The notes under the pieces: generated by a model
Told to the model about the DNA's origin: nothing
The model's database searches: none
Seen by the model: only the letters and a program-made list of their open reading frames with translations
Translations under genes and position numbers: made by a program
Part shown: piece by piece, positions 9,749 to 18,597 of the stretch
Layout of the letters: each line of letters begins with the position of its first letter
How positions within the stretch are numbered: the stretch's first letter is position 1
Origin: Phycicoccus jejuensis
GTDB taxonomy: Bacteria; Actinomycetota; Actinomycetes; Actinomycetales; Dermatophilaceae
Direction: 5' to 3'
DNA: 64,000 nt
Assembly (NCBI RefSeq): GCF_000720925.1
Contig: NZ_JOEE01000001.1
Span: 1 to 64,000, forward strand

Positions 9749-9856
9749 GTCGAGTGCGGAAGCGGCAGCCCCGGCAACCCCCTCCGCCCTCGACCCGCAC
9801 GCCTCCCGCAGTCGAGTGCGGAAGCGGCAGCCCCGGCAACCTCTTCCGCCCTCGAC
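9749..9856. repeat. Two tandem copies of a 46-base stem-loop unit
   Basis: Copies lie at 9749-9794 and 9811-9856, 62 bases apart start to start. Each has arms GTCGAGTGCGGAAG and, in the second copy, CTTCCGCCCTCGAC, which pair over 14 positions with one mismatch around an 18-base loop (CGGCAGCCCCGGCAACCT). The first copy has one extra mismatch in its right arm. They lie between the end of the transglutaminase-like gene and the end of ino1, so they may serve as transcript ends or be a mobile palindromic repeat. Confidence 0.8.
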
Positions 9857-9872
9857 CCCGGCGGAGGAACGC

Positions 9873-9911
9873 CGACGGGGCGGCCTCCCGGTGTGGGAGA
9901 CCGCCCCGTCG
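9873..9911. terminator. Probable bidirectional terminator hairpin
   Basis: Two 17-base arms (9873-9889 and 9895-9911) pair with one mismatch around a 5-base loop. There is no U-tract, as is usual in very GC-rich actinobacteria. It separates the MoxR operon from the convergent ino1 gene. Confidence 0.65.
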
Positions 9912-9925
9912 TGCGCGAGCCCGGC

Positions 9926-9981
9926 GCGGGCTACACCGCAGTAACTGCCGCCAGAGCGTCACGTACTGCGGTGTAGCCCGC
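9926..9981. repeat. Perfect 18-bp inverted repeat with 20-base loop
   Basis: The left arm GCGGGCTACACCGCAGTA (9926-9943) is perfectly complementary to the right arm at 9964-9981. It lies 24 bases beyond the ino1 stop. It could terminate ino1, but the arm sequence is unlike the neighbouring terminator and looks like a dispersed intergenic palindrome. Confidence 0.8.
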
Positions 9982-10005
9982 GATGGGCCGGGGGGAGGAC
10001 GTGCC

Positions 10006-11097
10006 TCAGCGCTCCTCGTCACCCGAGATGAAGGCCTCGAGGCGGGCCCGGCCGACCTCGTCGGGGCGCTGCTCCGGCGGGGACTTCATGAGGTAGCTCG
10101 ACGCCGACAGCAGGGCGCCGCCGATGCCGCGGTCCTTGGCGATCTTCGCCGCGCGGATGGCGTCGATGATGATGCCGGCCGAGTTCGGGGAGTCCCAGAC
10201 CTCGAGCTTGTACTCCAGGTTGAGCGGGACGTCGCCGAACGCGCGACCCTCGAGGCGGACGTAGGCCCACTTGCGGTCGTCGAGCCAGGCGACGTAGTCG
10301 GACGGGCCGATGTGGACGTTGCGGTCCTCGGTCTTTCCGGCGAGCGAGCCGGTGAGGTTCGAGGTGACGGCCTGCGTCTTGGAGATCTTCTTGGACTCCA
10401 GGCGCTCGCGCTCGAGCATGTTCTTGAAGTCCATGTTGCCGCCGACGTTGAGCTGGTAGGTGCGGTCCAGCTGCACGCCGCGGTCCTCGAAGAGCTTCGC
10501 CATCACGCGGTGGGTGATCGTGGCGCCGACCTGCGACTTGATGTCGTCGCCGATGACCGGCACGCCCGCGGCCTCGAACTTCGCGGCCCACTCCGGGTCG
10601 GAGGCGATGAAGACCGGCAGCGCGTTGACGAAGGCGACGCCCGCGTCGATGGCGCACTGGGCGTAGAACTTGTCGGCCTGCTCCGAGCCCACCGGGAGGT
10701 AGGAGACGAGCACGTCGACCTGCGCGTCGCGCAGCGTGGCGACGACGTCGACCGGCTCGGCGCCGGACTCGTCGATCGTCTGGCGGTAGTACTTGCCGAG
10801 CCCGTCGAGGGTGTGGCCGCGCTGGACGGTGACGCCCGTCGTCGGCACCTCGGCGATGGTGATGGTGTTGTTCTCGGAGGAGTTGATGGCCTCTGAGAGG
10901 TCCTTGCCGACCTTCTTGTCGTCCACGTCGAACGCGGCGACGAACTCGACGTCGCTCACGTGGTACTCGCCGAAGCGGACGTGCATGAGGCCGGGGACGG
11001 TGGTGGCGGGGTCGGCGTCCCGGTAGTAGTGCACGCCCTGCACGAGCGAGGACGCGCAGTTGCCGACGCCGACGATCGCGACGCGGATGGAACCCAT
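10006..11097 (-). CDS. ino1: Inositol-3-phosphate synthase
   Basis: The 363-residue protein is the short mycobacterial-type enzyme that converts glucose 6-phosphate to 1L-myo-inositol 1-phosphate with NAD. This is the first step toward phosphatidylinositol and, in many actinobacteria, mycothiol. Visible features are the N-terminal Rossmann motif [12 protein letters not shown], the mid-region [13 protein letters not shown] and [12 protein letters not shown], and [13 protein letters not shown]. The ATG at 11097 follows a good AGGAG. A PadR regulator gene lies 80 bases upstream on the same strand, as in Mycobacterium tuberculosis (Rv0046c-Rv0047c). Catabolic inositol genes lie 33 kb away in the same window. 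Confidence 0.96.
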   Translation of the reverse strand: MGSIRVAIVGVGNCASSLVQGVHYYRDADPATTVPGLMHVRFGEYHVSDVEFVAAFDVDDKKVGKDLSEAINSSENNTITIAEVPTTGVTVQRGHTLDGLGKYYRQTIDESGAEPVDVVATLRDAQVDVLVSYLPVGSEQADKFYAQCAIDAGVAFVNALPVFIASDPEWAAKFEAAGVPVIGDDIKSQVGATITHRVMAKLFEDRGVQLDRTYQLNVGGNMDFKNMLERERLESKKISKTQAVTSNLTGSLAGKTEDRNVHIGPSDYVAWLDDRKWAYVRLEGRAFGDVPLNLEYKLEVWDSPNSAGIIIDAIRAAKIAKDRGIGGALLSASSYLMKSPPEQRPDEVGRARLEAFISGDEER

Positions 11098-11177
11098 GGC
11101 TTCTCCTGGTGGGTCGGTGGTGGAGGGGGTGGGGCGACGGGCGCCGGGCCGCGGACGAGCCGCGGACCGGAGACCGC

Positions 11178-11741
11178 CTACGGCTGGGGGCCGGGGTCGG
11201 TGGGGTGGCGCCGTTCGGCGTCGATGAGCTCCGAGAGCCAGCGGACCTCGCGCTCGGTCGTCTCCTCGCCGTGGCGCTGGAGGGCGGCGGTGTAGGAGTC
11301 GAGCCGCTCGCGGTGCCGGGCCGAGCGCTCGCGGACGCGCTCGAGGTCCTCCTCGAGGCGGGAGCGGCGGCCCTCGAGGATGCGCAGGCGCACCTCGCGC
11401 TCGGTGCGGGCGAAGAAGGCGAAGCGCACGTCGAAGCCGTCGTCCTCCCACGAGGAGGCGTCGGTGCGGGCGACGAGCTCGGCGAAGTGCTCCTTGCCGG
11501 CGGCGGTCAGCTCGTACACGACGCGCGGGCGCTTGCCCGGGCGGGGGGCGTCCGTGGCCTCGGCGATGAGCCCGCGGGCCAGCAGGCCCTTGAGCGCCGG
11601 GTAGAGCGTGCCGTAGGAGAGCGCCCGGAACGGCCCGAGGGCGGTGTTGAGGCGCCGGCGCAGGTCGTAGCCGTGCGTGGGCCCCTCGTGGAGGAGGCCG
11701 AGGACGGCGAGCTCGAGGAGCTGGGCGCGACGAGAGACCAC
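11178..11741 (-). CDS. PadR-family transcriptional regulator
   Basis: The 187-residue protein has the N-terminal PadR winged helix ([20 protein letters not shown], then [13 protein letters not shown] and a basic wing RPRVVYELT) and a C-terminal helical dimerisation region of the long PadR subtype. The GTG start at 11741 is preferred because GAGGAG lies about 11 bases before it. The gene is followed directly by ino1, so it may regulate ino1 and itself. An inverted repeat at 11815-11837, 74 bases before the start, is a plausible self-operator. The PadR-ino1 pairing and the divergent ponA are conserved in actinobacteria. The ligand is unknown. Confidence 0.92.
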   Translation of the reverse strand: MVSRRAQLLELAVLGLLHEGPTHGYDLRRRLNTALGPFRALSYGTLYPALKGLLARGLIAEATDAPRPGKRPRVVYELTAAGKEHFAELVARTDASSWEDDGFDVRFAFFARTEREVRLRILEGRRSRLEEDLERVRERSARHRERLDSYTAALQRHGEETTEREVRWLSELIDAERRHPTDPGPQP

Positions 11742-11814
11742 GGGCTGCTGCTCCTCCTCACCCTGTCGCCGGCCGACCGGACAAACTCGGACCTTGTCAC
11801 CTTGAACGTAACAC

Positions 11815-11837
11815 AGATATATCGGGGCGATACATCT
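11815..11837. promoter_or_regulatory. Candidate PadR operator
   Basis: Arms AGATATATCG and CGATACATCT are separated by GGG and pair with one mismatch. It is an AT-rich island in the GC-rich gap between the divergent padR-like gene and ponA, where a self-regulating PadR would bind. No binding data are available. Confidence 0.55.
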
Positions 11838-12025
11838 CGCGCGGGGTGGCGCGACGGACCGGGCGCGAGCGGCGGGCGGGCCGCGGTCGCGGCGGCAGGG
11901 CACGTCGACGGACCGACCGGAGCGTCCGTTCTTGGGGATTTCCCAGCCTGCGTGGTCATACTGGCGGGTGGACGCGGCGCGAGCCGCGTCGTTCACTGTC
12001 CCCCCGTTCCCTGCCCCGGAAGCCC

Positions 12026-14248
12026 ATGAGCCAACGACAGCCACGCACCCGTTCCGACGCCACGCGACGGGCCACCGCCCGCTCCGGCGCCGCCGGAGCC
12101 CCGACGACCTCGCGCACGCGCCGCTGGCTGCGCCGCGTCGTCTGGGCCGGCCTCGGGGCGTTCGTCCTCGGCATGGCCGGGTTCTTCGTCGCCTACGCGA
12201 TGACCGACATCCCGCAGCCGAACGAGATGGTGACGGCCGAGGCCAGCACCGTCTACTACTCCGACGGCAAGACCGTGCTCGCGCGCCTGTCCGACGAGGG
12301 CGGCAACCGCCAGTCCGTGCCGCTCGCGGACATCTCGCCCAACATGCAGCACGCGATCCTCGCCGCCGAGGACCGCGACTTCTACCAGAACAGCGGCATC
12401 AGCCCGACGGGCATCGCGCGGGCCGTCTGGGTCGCGGTCAAGGGCGGGCAGGCGACGCAGGGCGGGTCGACGATCACGCAGCAGTACGTCAAGAACTACT
12501 TCCTCACCCAGGACCGCACGCTGACCCGCAAGGCCAAGGAGATCCTCATCTCCCTGAAGATCGACAAGCAGCAGTCCAAGGACGAGATCCTCACCAACTA
12601 CCTCAACACGATCTACTACGGCCGCGGCGCGTACGGCATCCAGACCGCCTCGCAGGCCTACTTCAAGAAGAACGCGAAGGACCTCACCCCGGCCGAGGCC
12701 GCGATCCTCGCCTCCGTCATCCGCGGGCCCTCGTTCTACGACCCGACCCTCGGGGCGGAGCAGAAGGCGAACGCCGAGAAGCGCTCGGCCTACATCCTCG
12801 ACGCGATGGTCGACAAGAAGTGGCTCTCGCCGCAGGACCGCGAGGCGGCCGACGTCGAGAAGACGCTCGACGGCATCAAGAAGTACACGCCGAAGCAGCT
12901 CGGCGGCACCAACGGCTACATCGTCGACCTCGTGAAGAAGGAGCTCGTCAGCAAGTACAAGCTGAGCGAGAACGACATCCAGCGCGGCGGCCTGAAGATC
13001 ACCTCCACCGTCGAGCGCGGCCGCCAGAACGACGCGGTCAAGGCCGTGCGCGAGGAGCGCCCGGACGTCGAGGACGTCCACGAGGGCCTGGTCTCGATCA
13101 AGCCCGGCAACGGCGCCATCGTCGCGCTCTACGGCGGCGAGGACTTCGCGAAGCGGCCGCTCAACAACGCGACGCAGGCGAAGATGCAGGCCGGCTCGAC
13201 GTTCAAGATCTTCACCCTCATCGCGGCGCTGCAGGAGAAGAAGGCGAGCATCCGCTCGACCTTCCCCGGCTACAGCCCGCAGTACTTCGAGGAGTTCGCC
13301 GACCCGAACGCGTCGAACGAGAACTCCCGCCGTGGCCGGGTCAAGAACTTCGGCAACGAGCAGTTCGGCAACATCGACCTGCTCACCGCGACCGGCCACT
13401 CGGTCAACACCGTGTACGCCAAGCTCAACATCGAGGCCGGCGCGAAGAACACGATGCAGGCCGCGGAGGACGCCGGCGTGCGCTCGCCGCTCGAGCCCAA
13501 CGTCGCCGACGTGCTCGGCACCGACTACGTGACCGTCCTCGACATGGCCAACGCCTACGCGACGATCGCCGCGCAGGGTGTGCGCTCCGAGCCGTACATC
13601 GTCAAGGAGATCCGCTTCCCCAAGGACGAGCAGCCGGTCGTCAAGGCCAAGGCCAAGACCAAGCGGGTCTTCGACGAGGACCTCATGGCCGACGTCATCA
13701 CGGCGATGCAGGAGCCGGTCAACGGCGGCACCGCCCGCTACGTCGGGCAGAACCTCGGCCGCCCGGCCGCCGGCAAGACCGGGACCTCCGAGAGCTTCCG
13801 CTCGGCCTGGTTCGACGGCTACGTGCCGCAGCTGGCCACCGCGGTCGCGCTCTACCGCTCCGACGACGAGACCGGCAAGGAGCTCCCCATGGAGAACCTG
13901 CCGAACGCCGGCAGCATCACCGGTGGCACCTTCCCGACCCGCATCTGGACGGCGTACATGAAGGCCGCGCTCGACCAGACCGACATCGAGCAGTTCCCGC
14001 AGCCGGCCTACATCAACCGGGACGTCCTGCCCCCGCAGCCGACCCGCACGACGCAGGCGCCGCGGCCGACGCAGAGTTCGGCAGAGCCCTCGCCGAGCGA
14101 GACGCCGACGCCGACCGAGACCCCGACCCCGAGCGAGACCCCGACGCCGACCGACCAGCCGACCCCGACGCAGTCGCCGGGACTGCCGACCGTCCCCGGC
14201 CGACCGTCGAGCAGCCCGTCGCCGAACGCGTCGCAGAACACCGGCTGA
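12026..14248 (+). CDS. ponA: Bifunctional class A penicillin-binding protein
   Basis: This 740-residue enzyme polymerises and cross-links peptidoglycan outside the membrane. It has a short basic cytoplasmic tail, one membrane span at about residues 36-62, a GT51 glycosyltransferase domain (catalytic Glu115 in AAEDRDFY; GGSTITQQYVKNYF) and a transpeptidase domain with the three penicillin-binding motifs: Ser391 in AGSTFKIF, SVN in TGHSVNTVY, and Lys584 in AGKTGTSES. The last 75 residues or so are a Pro/Thr/Ser/Glu-rich tail with PTPTE and PTPSE repeats, probably in the wall. The ATG at 12026 follows GGAAG. The order ino1, PadR, ponA, membrane protein, rpsF matches mycobacteria. Confidence 0.96.
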   Translation: MSQRQPRTRSDATRRATARSGAAGAPTTSRTRRWLRRVVWAGLGAFVLGMAGFFVAYAMTDIPQPNEMVTAEASTVYYSDGKTVLARLSDEGGNRQSVPLADISPNMQHAILAAEDRDFYQNSGISPTGIARAVWVAVKGGQATQGGSTITQQYVKNYFLTQDRTLTRKAKEILISLKIDKQQSKDEILTNYLNTIYYGRGAYGIQTASQAYFKKNAKDLTPAEAAILASVIRGPSFYDPTLGAEQKANAEKRSAYILDAMVDKKWLSPQDREAADVEKTLDGIKKYTPKQLGGTNGYIVDLVKKELVSKYKLSENDIQRGGLKITSTVERGRQNDAVKAVREERPDVEDVHEGLVSIKPGNGAIVALYGGEDFAKRPLNNATQAKMQAGSTFKIFTLIAALQEKKASIRSTFPGYSPQYFEEFADPNASNENSRRGRVKNFGNEQFGNIDLLTATGHSVNTVYAKLNIEAGAKNTMQAAEDAGVRSPLEPNVADVLGTDYVTVLDMANAYATIAAQGVRSEPYIVKEIRFPKDEQPVVKAKAKTKRVFDEDLMADVITAMQEPVNGGTARYVGQNLGRPAAGKTGTSESFRSAWFDGYVPQLATAVALYRSDDETGKELPMENLPNAGSITGGTFPTRIWTAYMKAALDQTDIEQFPQPAYINRDVLPPQPTRTTQAPRPTQSSAEPSPSETPTPTETPTPSETPTPTDQPTPTQSPGLPTVPGRPSSSPSPNASQNTG

Positions 14249-14262
14249 CCCCCGCCGCGACC

Positions 14263-15627
14263 GTGGCCCGTGACCGCCACCCCGCCGCGCCGCTCCCCGC
14301 CCGTCTCCTGACGGCACTCGGGGGGCGGCGCGGTGTTCGTGCCCCCGCCGCCGCGCGGGGGGTGGCCGCGCTGGCACCGGTCGTCGCGCTCCTCGCGCTG
14401 CCGGTCGGGCTCGCCGCGCTGCGCCAGGCGGCCTGCGCCACCACCGGGTGGGACGGACGGACCGCGCTGTGGGGCCAGTGCGCCTCGCCGCTGCTCGCCG
14501 GCACCGGGACGCCCGACCTGCCGCTGCTGCAGCGCCTCGCCGTCGGGTTCCTGCGCACCGCCGCGCCGGGGACGGGGATGCCCGAGCACCGCTGGGTGCT
14601 GGTCCTGTGGACGGTCGCGGCGGCGCTGCTGCTCGCCGCGGTCGTCGTCCTCGTCGGGACCACGCGCCGCCACCCGTTGGCCGACCTGCTGCCGCTCGCG
14701 CTCTCGCCGGTCCTCGCGCTCGCCGTCCTCACCTCGACCGGCCTCGTGCCCGTCACGTGCGCGGTGCTCGCGGTCTGGGCGGGAAGCCGCGGACGCGTGG
14801 CCGTGGCCGGGGCGCCGGCGGGGCTCGCGGTGCTCGGCGGCCCCCTCGGGCTCGCCCCGCTCCTCGCGCTCGTCCTGCTCGCCCGGGGCGCCGACGCGCG
14901 CCGGCTGCTCGTCGGAGCCGGCGCGGCCGTCGTGCTCGTCGCCGGCCCGGCCGCCGCCCTCGACCCCGGCCTGCTCGGGCGCCCGGTCGCCGCGTGGTGG
15001 ACCGGCGGGGCCGGGCCCGGCTCGCCCTGGTTCGTCCCCTCCCTCGTCGAGCGGCCCCTCCCCGGGGCGGCCGTCGCGGGGCTCGCCGTCCTCGGGATGC
15101 TGCTCGCCGCCGTCCTCGCCGGGCTGCTGCTGCGGCACCGGGCCCGCCCCCCGGTGGCCGACGTCGTCGTGCTCGCGCTCGTCGTCGCCCTCGTCACCGC
15201 GCCGGCGCTGCCGGTGGGCGCCGCGCTGTGGCTCGTGCCCTTCCTCGCGCTCGCGGGCGTGCCGTGGCGCGACCAGCTGCTCTGGGCCGGCGCGGAGGTC
15301 GTGCACGCGGTGGCGCTCCTCGCGTGGCTGGCCGCCGCTACCGACCCCGCGCACGGCCTGCCCGCCGGCTGGTACGCCACGGCGCTCGCGCTGCGGCTCG
15401 TCGCGCTCGGTCGTCTGGGCTGGGTCGTGTGGGCCCGCGCCACCTGGGGGACGGGGGCGCCGGACCCCTCCTCCCGCACGGATTGGGAGCCCGGCCGCGC
15501 TGCCGGTAGGCTGGAGCGGTTGCCCGCCGGGCACCCTGTGGACGAACCACGGGGGCTGTGGGCGACACCGCATACCCTCCTGTCACGGAAAGACCGTGAC
15601 CGCCTGAGACCGAAGGAGGCGGGTTAG
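14263..15627 (+). CDS. Polytopic membrane protein, Rv0051-like position (GT87-like)
   Basis: The 454-residue protein has about ten hydrophobic spans with short basic loops and a hydrophilic C-terminus. In mycobacteria the same position between ponA1 and rpsF is held by Rv0051, a GT87/DUF2029-type membrane protein. Sequence similarity here is weak enough that I rely mainly on position and topology. No catalytic motif can be named. The GTG at 14263 is a best guess, because the ribosome site is poor. The frame stays open to 15627, so the gene's end overlaps the Shine-Dalgarno of rpsF and ends three bases before its ATG. It may be translated from the ponA message. Confidence 0.7.
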   Translation: MARDRHPAAPLPARLLTALGGRRGVRAPAAARGVAALAPVVALLALPVGLAALRQAACATTGWDGRTALWGQCASPLLAGTGTPDLPLLQRLAVGFLRTAAPGTGMPEHRWVLVLWTVAAALLLAAVVVLVGTTRRHPLADLLPLALSPVLALAVLTSTGLVPVTCAVLAVWAGSRGRVAVAGAPAGLAVLGGPLGLAPLLALVLLARGADARRLLVGAGAAVVLVAGPAAALDPGLLGRPVAAWWTGGAGPGSPWFVPSLVERPLPGAAVAGLAVLGMLLAAVLAGLLLRHRARPPVADVVVLALVVALVTAPALPVGAALWLVPFLALAGVPWRDQLLWAGAEVVHAVALLAWLAAATDPAHGLPAGWYATALALRLVALGRLGWVVWARATWGTGAPDPSSRTDWEPGRAAGRLERLPAGHPVDEPRGLWATPHTLLSRKDRDRLRPKEAG

Positions 15628-15630
15628 CAC

Positions 15631-15918
15631 ATGCGTCAGTACGAACTCATGGTCATCCTCGACCCGGAGCTCGACGACCGGACCATCCAGCCGTCGCTGG
15701 AGAAGCTCCTCAAGGTCGTGACCACCGATGGTGGCTCGATCGACACCGTCGACGTCTGGGGCCGGCGCCGCCTGGCCTACGAGATCAAGAAGAAGGCCGA
15801 GGGCATCTACGCCGTCGTCAACTTCACGTCCGAGCCGGCGACGGCCAAGGAGCTGGACCGCCAGCTCGGCCTCAACGAGACGGTCATGCGGACGAAGCTC
15901 CTGCGCCCCGGCGCCTGA
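15631..15918 (+). CDS. rpsF: 30S ribosomal protein S6
   Basis: The 95-residue protein begins [17 protein letters not shown], the classic S6 start, and continues with the RNP-fold core ([18 protein letters not shown]). S6 binds 16S rRNA as a pair with S18, whose gene follows two genes later. AAGGAGG at 15613-15619 is an excellent ribosome site for the ATG at 15631. It is the first gene of the rpsF-ssb-rpsR-rplI operon, which ends at the strong hairpin 17391-17422. Confidence 0.98.
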   Translation: MRQYELMVILDPELDDRTIQPSLEKLLKVVTTDGGSIDTVDVWGRRRLAYEIKKKAEGIYAVVNFTSEPATAKELDRQLGLNETVMRTKLLRPGA

Positions 15919-15964
15919 GCACTCCGTCACCAGCCCACGACCAACCCCCGAAGGGACGCCCGTC

Positions 15965-16552
15965 ATGGCAGGCGACACCGTCATCACGATCATCGGCAAC
16001 CTCACCGCCGACCCCGAGCTCCGCTTCACCCCCTCGGGTGCCGCGGTCGCCAACTTCACCGTCGCGTCGACCCCCCGCGCGTTCGACCGCCAGTCGAACG
16101 AGTGGAAGGACGGCGAGACCCTCTTCATGCGCTGCTCGATCTGGCGTGACGCGGCCGAGAACGTGGCCGAGTCGCTCCACCGCGGCACGCGCGTCATCGT
16201 CTCGGGCCGGCTGAAGTCGCGCTCCTACGAGACGAAGGAGGGCGAGAAGCGCACCGTCATGGAGCTCGAGGTCGACGAGGTCGGCCCCTCGCTGCGGTAC
16301 GCCTCCGCGAAGGTCACCAAGGCCGAGCGCGGCCAGGGTGGCGGCGGTTTCGCCGGCGGCGGTGGCGGTGGCTTCCAGCAGAACGACCCGTGGGCCACCG
16401 GTGGCTCCGCCCCCCAGCAGGGTGGCGGCGGCCAGCAGGGCGGCGGCTGGGGCGGTGGCCAGCAGGCCCCGCAGCAGCAGCAGCCCGCGCAGGGTGGCCA
16501 GCAGGGCGGCGGCTGGGGCCAGGCCCCGAGCTACGACGAGCCCCCCTTCTGA
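15965..16552 (+). CDS. ssb: Single-stranded DNA-binding protein
   Basis: The 195-residue protein has the N-terminal OB fold ([19 protein letters not shown] to about residue 110), a Gly/Gln-rich flexible linker and the acidic tip DEPPF, which binds partner replication and repair proteins. It coats single-stranded DNA as a tetramer. The start at 15965 follows AAGGGACG. The linker contains several [14 protein letters not shown] repeats. The position between rpsF and rpsR is the standard bacterial one. Confidence 0.98.
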   Translation: MAGDTVITIIGNLTADPELRFTPSGAAVANFTVASTPRAFDRQSNEWKDGETLFMRCSIWRDAAENVAESLHRGTRVIVSGRLKSRSYETKEGEKRTVMELEVDEVGPSLRYASAKVTKAERGQGGGGFAGGGGGGFQQNDPWATGGSAPQQGGGGQQGGGWGGGQQAPQQQQPAQGGQQGGGWGQAPSYDEPPF

Positions 16553-16662
16553 CCGACGCCGGGCACCCCGCCCGCTGACGGTCGACACGACACAGACAGA
16601 CACCATCCCCGGGTGACCGGGGCTCATCCGCCGGCTCCGGCCGGCAGAAGGAGAGCACCACG

Positions 16663-16899
16663 ATGGCCAAGCCCGCCATTCGCAAGCCGAAGAAGAAGGC
16701 CAACCCGCTCAAGGCGGCGAAGGTCGAGAACATCGACTACAAGGACGTCGCGCTCCTGCGCAAGTTCATCTCCGACCGCGGCAAGATCCGCGCCCGGCGC
16801 GTGACCGGCGTCTCCGTCCAGGAGCAGCGCCTCATCGCCAACGCGGTGAAGAACGCGCGCGAGATGGCGCTCCTGCCGTACTCGAGCTCGTCCCGCTGA
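16663..16899 (+). CDS. rpsR: 30S ribosomal protein S18, zinc-free (C-minus) form
   Basis: The 78-residue protein has the conserved S18 core [20 protein letters not shown]. Its N-terminus reads [18 protein letters not shown], so it lacks the CxxC zinc ligands and the later Cys of zinc-binding (C-plus) S18, where NCVQ would be expected and VSVQ is found. The protein therefore does not need zinc. A GAAGGAGAG ribosome site precedes the ATG. It is the S18 copy of the main rpsF-ssb-rplI operon rather than a separate zinc-starvation operon, which is worth noting. Confidence 0.97.
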   Translation: MAKPAIRKPKKKANPLKAAKVENIDYKDVALLRKFISDRGKIRARRVTGVSVQEQRLIANAVKNAREMALLPYSSSSR

Positions 16900-16920
16900 C
16901 CCGCCGAAGGAGCCAGACAG

Positions 16921-17367
16921 ATGAAGGTCATCCTCACCCACGAGGTCACCGGCCTCGGTACCGCCGGTGACGTCGTCGACGTCAAGGACGGGTACGCCCG
17001 CAACTTCCTCTTCAAGCGTGGTCTCGCGACCGCGTGGACCAAGGGCGGCCAGAAGCAGGTCGACTCGATCGCCAAGGGTCGCGCGACCCGCGAGGTGAAG
17101 TCCCTCGAGGAGGCGAAGTCCATCAAGGGCAACCTCGAGGCCAACGCCGTCACCGTCACCGCGCACGCCGGCACCGGGGGCCGCCTCTTCGGCGCCGTCT
17201 CCACCGCCGACATCGCCGAGGCCGTCCAGGCCGCTGGCGGTCCGTCGCTCGACCGTCGCCGCATCGAGGTCCCGACCCCGATCAAGACGACCGGCACGCA
17301 CACCGCGCTCGTCCGCCTCCACCCGGAGGTCCAGGCGACCGTCTCCCTCGAGGTCGTCGCCGGCTGA
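16921..17367 (+). CDS. rplI: 50S ribosomal protein L9
   Basis: The 148-residue protein begins [20 protein letters not shown] and shows the L9 N-domain signature [16 protein letters not shown], the long connecting helix, and the C-domain ([16 protein letters not shown]). L9 binds domain V of 23S rRNA and supports reading-frame fidelity. A GAAGGAG ribosome site lies before the ATG at 16921. It is the last gene of the operon. In many actinobacteria dnaB follows soon after, but here the next coding matter is a transporter remnant. Confidence 0.98.
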   Translation: MKVILTHEVTGLGTAGDVVDVKDGYARNFLFKRGLATAWTKGGQKQVDSIAKGRATREVKSLEEAKSIKGNLEANAVTVTAHAGTGGRLFGAVSTADIAEAVQAAGGPSLDRRRIEVPTPIKTTGTHTALVRLHPEVQATVSLEVVAG

Positions 17368-17390
17368 CGCCGACACCTCGCGAGCACGCA

Positions 17391-17422
17391 GGGCCCCGGA
17401 CCGCACCAGCGGTCCGGGGCCC
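17391..17422 (+). terminator. Terminator of the rpsF-rplI operon
   Basis: A perfect 14-bp stem (GGGCCCCGGACCGC at 17391-17404 with 17409-17422) around a 4-base loop lies 23 bases after the rplI stop. An extra five-pair stem (GCACG/CGTGC) flanks it. Confidence 0.85.
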
Positions 17423-17439
17423 TCGTGCATCCCCACCCA

Positions 17440-17507
17440 CCCGTCGAGCGAACAGAACACGCCGTCCGGGCCGGTGTGCAGACGGCGTGTCCTGCTCACT
17501 CGACGGG
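17440..17507. repeat. 27-bp imperfect inverted repeat
   Basis: Arms at 17440-17466 and 17481-17507 pair with three mismatches around a 14-base loop. The ends read CCCGTCGAG and CTCGACGGG. It directly follows the L9 operon terminator, so it is not needed as one. The remaining 17508-17693 shows no gene and no clear signal beyond the ribosome site of the next entry. Confidence 0.7.
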
Positions 17508-17693
17508 GTCCGGCGGGGCCCGAGACCGGATCGTGACCTCCGGCCCAACCGCGCTCCGGGACACCGAAGCCCGCTCGGCGAGCGTGCGTCCCCGGCCGCG
17601 CGACGGGGCGAGGCATTGGCCAGGCGCCCCCGGGCGCCGTTGGCGTCGATCGCCGACCGTGCCCCAGACCGCCGTCCCCGGAGGAGCAAGACC

Positions 17694-18587
17694 GTGTCCG
17701 CACCCGAACGACCCCTACCGACGCACCAGCCGCCATGCCCCCCGAGCCACCGAGCTCGGACCTGGATGAGCTGGGCCCCGTTCGTCGGTGTCTTCATCGC
17801 GCGCATCTCGCGCGGCCGCACGGTGCGCGAGTTCGTCACGGGCGTGCTGCTCGTGCCGACGGTCGTCACCTTCGCCTGGTTCGCCATCTTCGGCGGCTCG
17901 GGCATCCACCGCGAGATCTTCGGCCAGGGCGGCCTCGTCGGCCCCGACGGCGCCGTCGACACCGACGCGGCGCTCTTCCAGATGCTCGGCGGCCTGCCGT
18001 GGTCCTCGCTGCTCAGCATCGTCGCCATCGTCCTCGTCGTCGTCTTCTTCGTCACGAGCTCGGACTCGGGCTCGTTCGTCGTCGACATGCTCGCCAGCGG
18101 TGGCGACCCCGAGCCGCCCACCTGGAGCCGCGTGCTCTGGGCCGTGCTCGAGGGCGCGGTCGCGATCGCGCTGCTCGTCGCCGGCGGCGACAGCGGGCTG
18201 ACCGCGCTGCAGACGGCCGCCATCCTCCTCGCGCTGCCGTTCAGCCTCGTGATGATCGGCATGGTCATGTCGATCACGCGCGCGTTCCTCGCCGAGCACG
18301 GGCGCACCGAGCGTGCCGAGCGTCGCCTGCTCGCCGACGAGATCGCCGGCCAGATCGCCCGCACGCCGGACCTGCGCGAGAGGGCGTACGGCAACGGCAA
18401 CGGCACGACGGACGGGCTGCGCGCCACGGTCCCGGCGGCGCATCCCGGCCCCTTCTCCCCGCGAGATGCGCTCCTGCGCGTGCGACCGCACGCGGACGCG
18501 CGCAGGTCGCCGGGAGAAGAGCCCGGACCCGGGGGTGCTGGTGTGCCGACGGGCGGGGTGCGGGGCGGTGTCGGGGGCGGGCCGTAG
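17694..18587 (+). pseudogene. Internally deleted BCCT-family transporter remnant
   Basis: From 17763 the frame reads WMSWAPFVGVFIARISRGR, the start of the C-terminal third of betaine/carnitine/choline transporters, followed by FFVTSSDSGSFVVDMLASGG and the last two or three membrane spans. The usual first eight or nine spans are missing. Upstream in the same frame a GTG at 17694 with GGAGGAG before it adds only about 23 unrelated residues. The picture is an in-frame internal deletion that fused a start region to the end of the gene, giving about 297 residues where family members have over 500. A functional short protein is unlikely because the substrate site is lost. The last 60 residues are low-complexity, so the true end of homology is near 18400. 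Confidence 0.8.
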
Positions 18588-18590
18588 GTT
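18585..18590 (+). promoter_or_regulatory. Probable -10 (TAGGTT) of radA, leaderless
   Basis: TAGGTT lies 7 bases before the radA ATG at 18598 and no Shine-Dalgarno is present, so transcription should start at or next to the start codon. Confidence 0.5.
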
Positions 18591-18597
18591 GGGCGCC

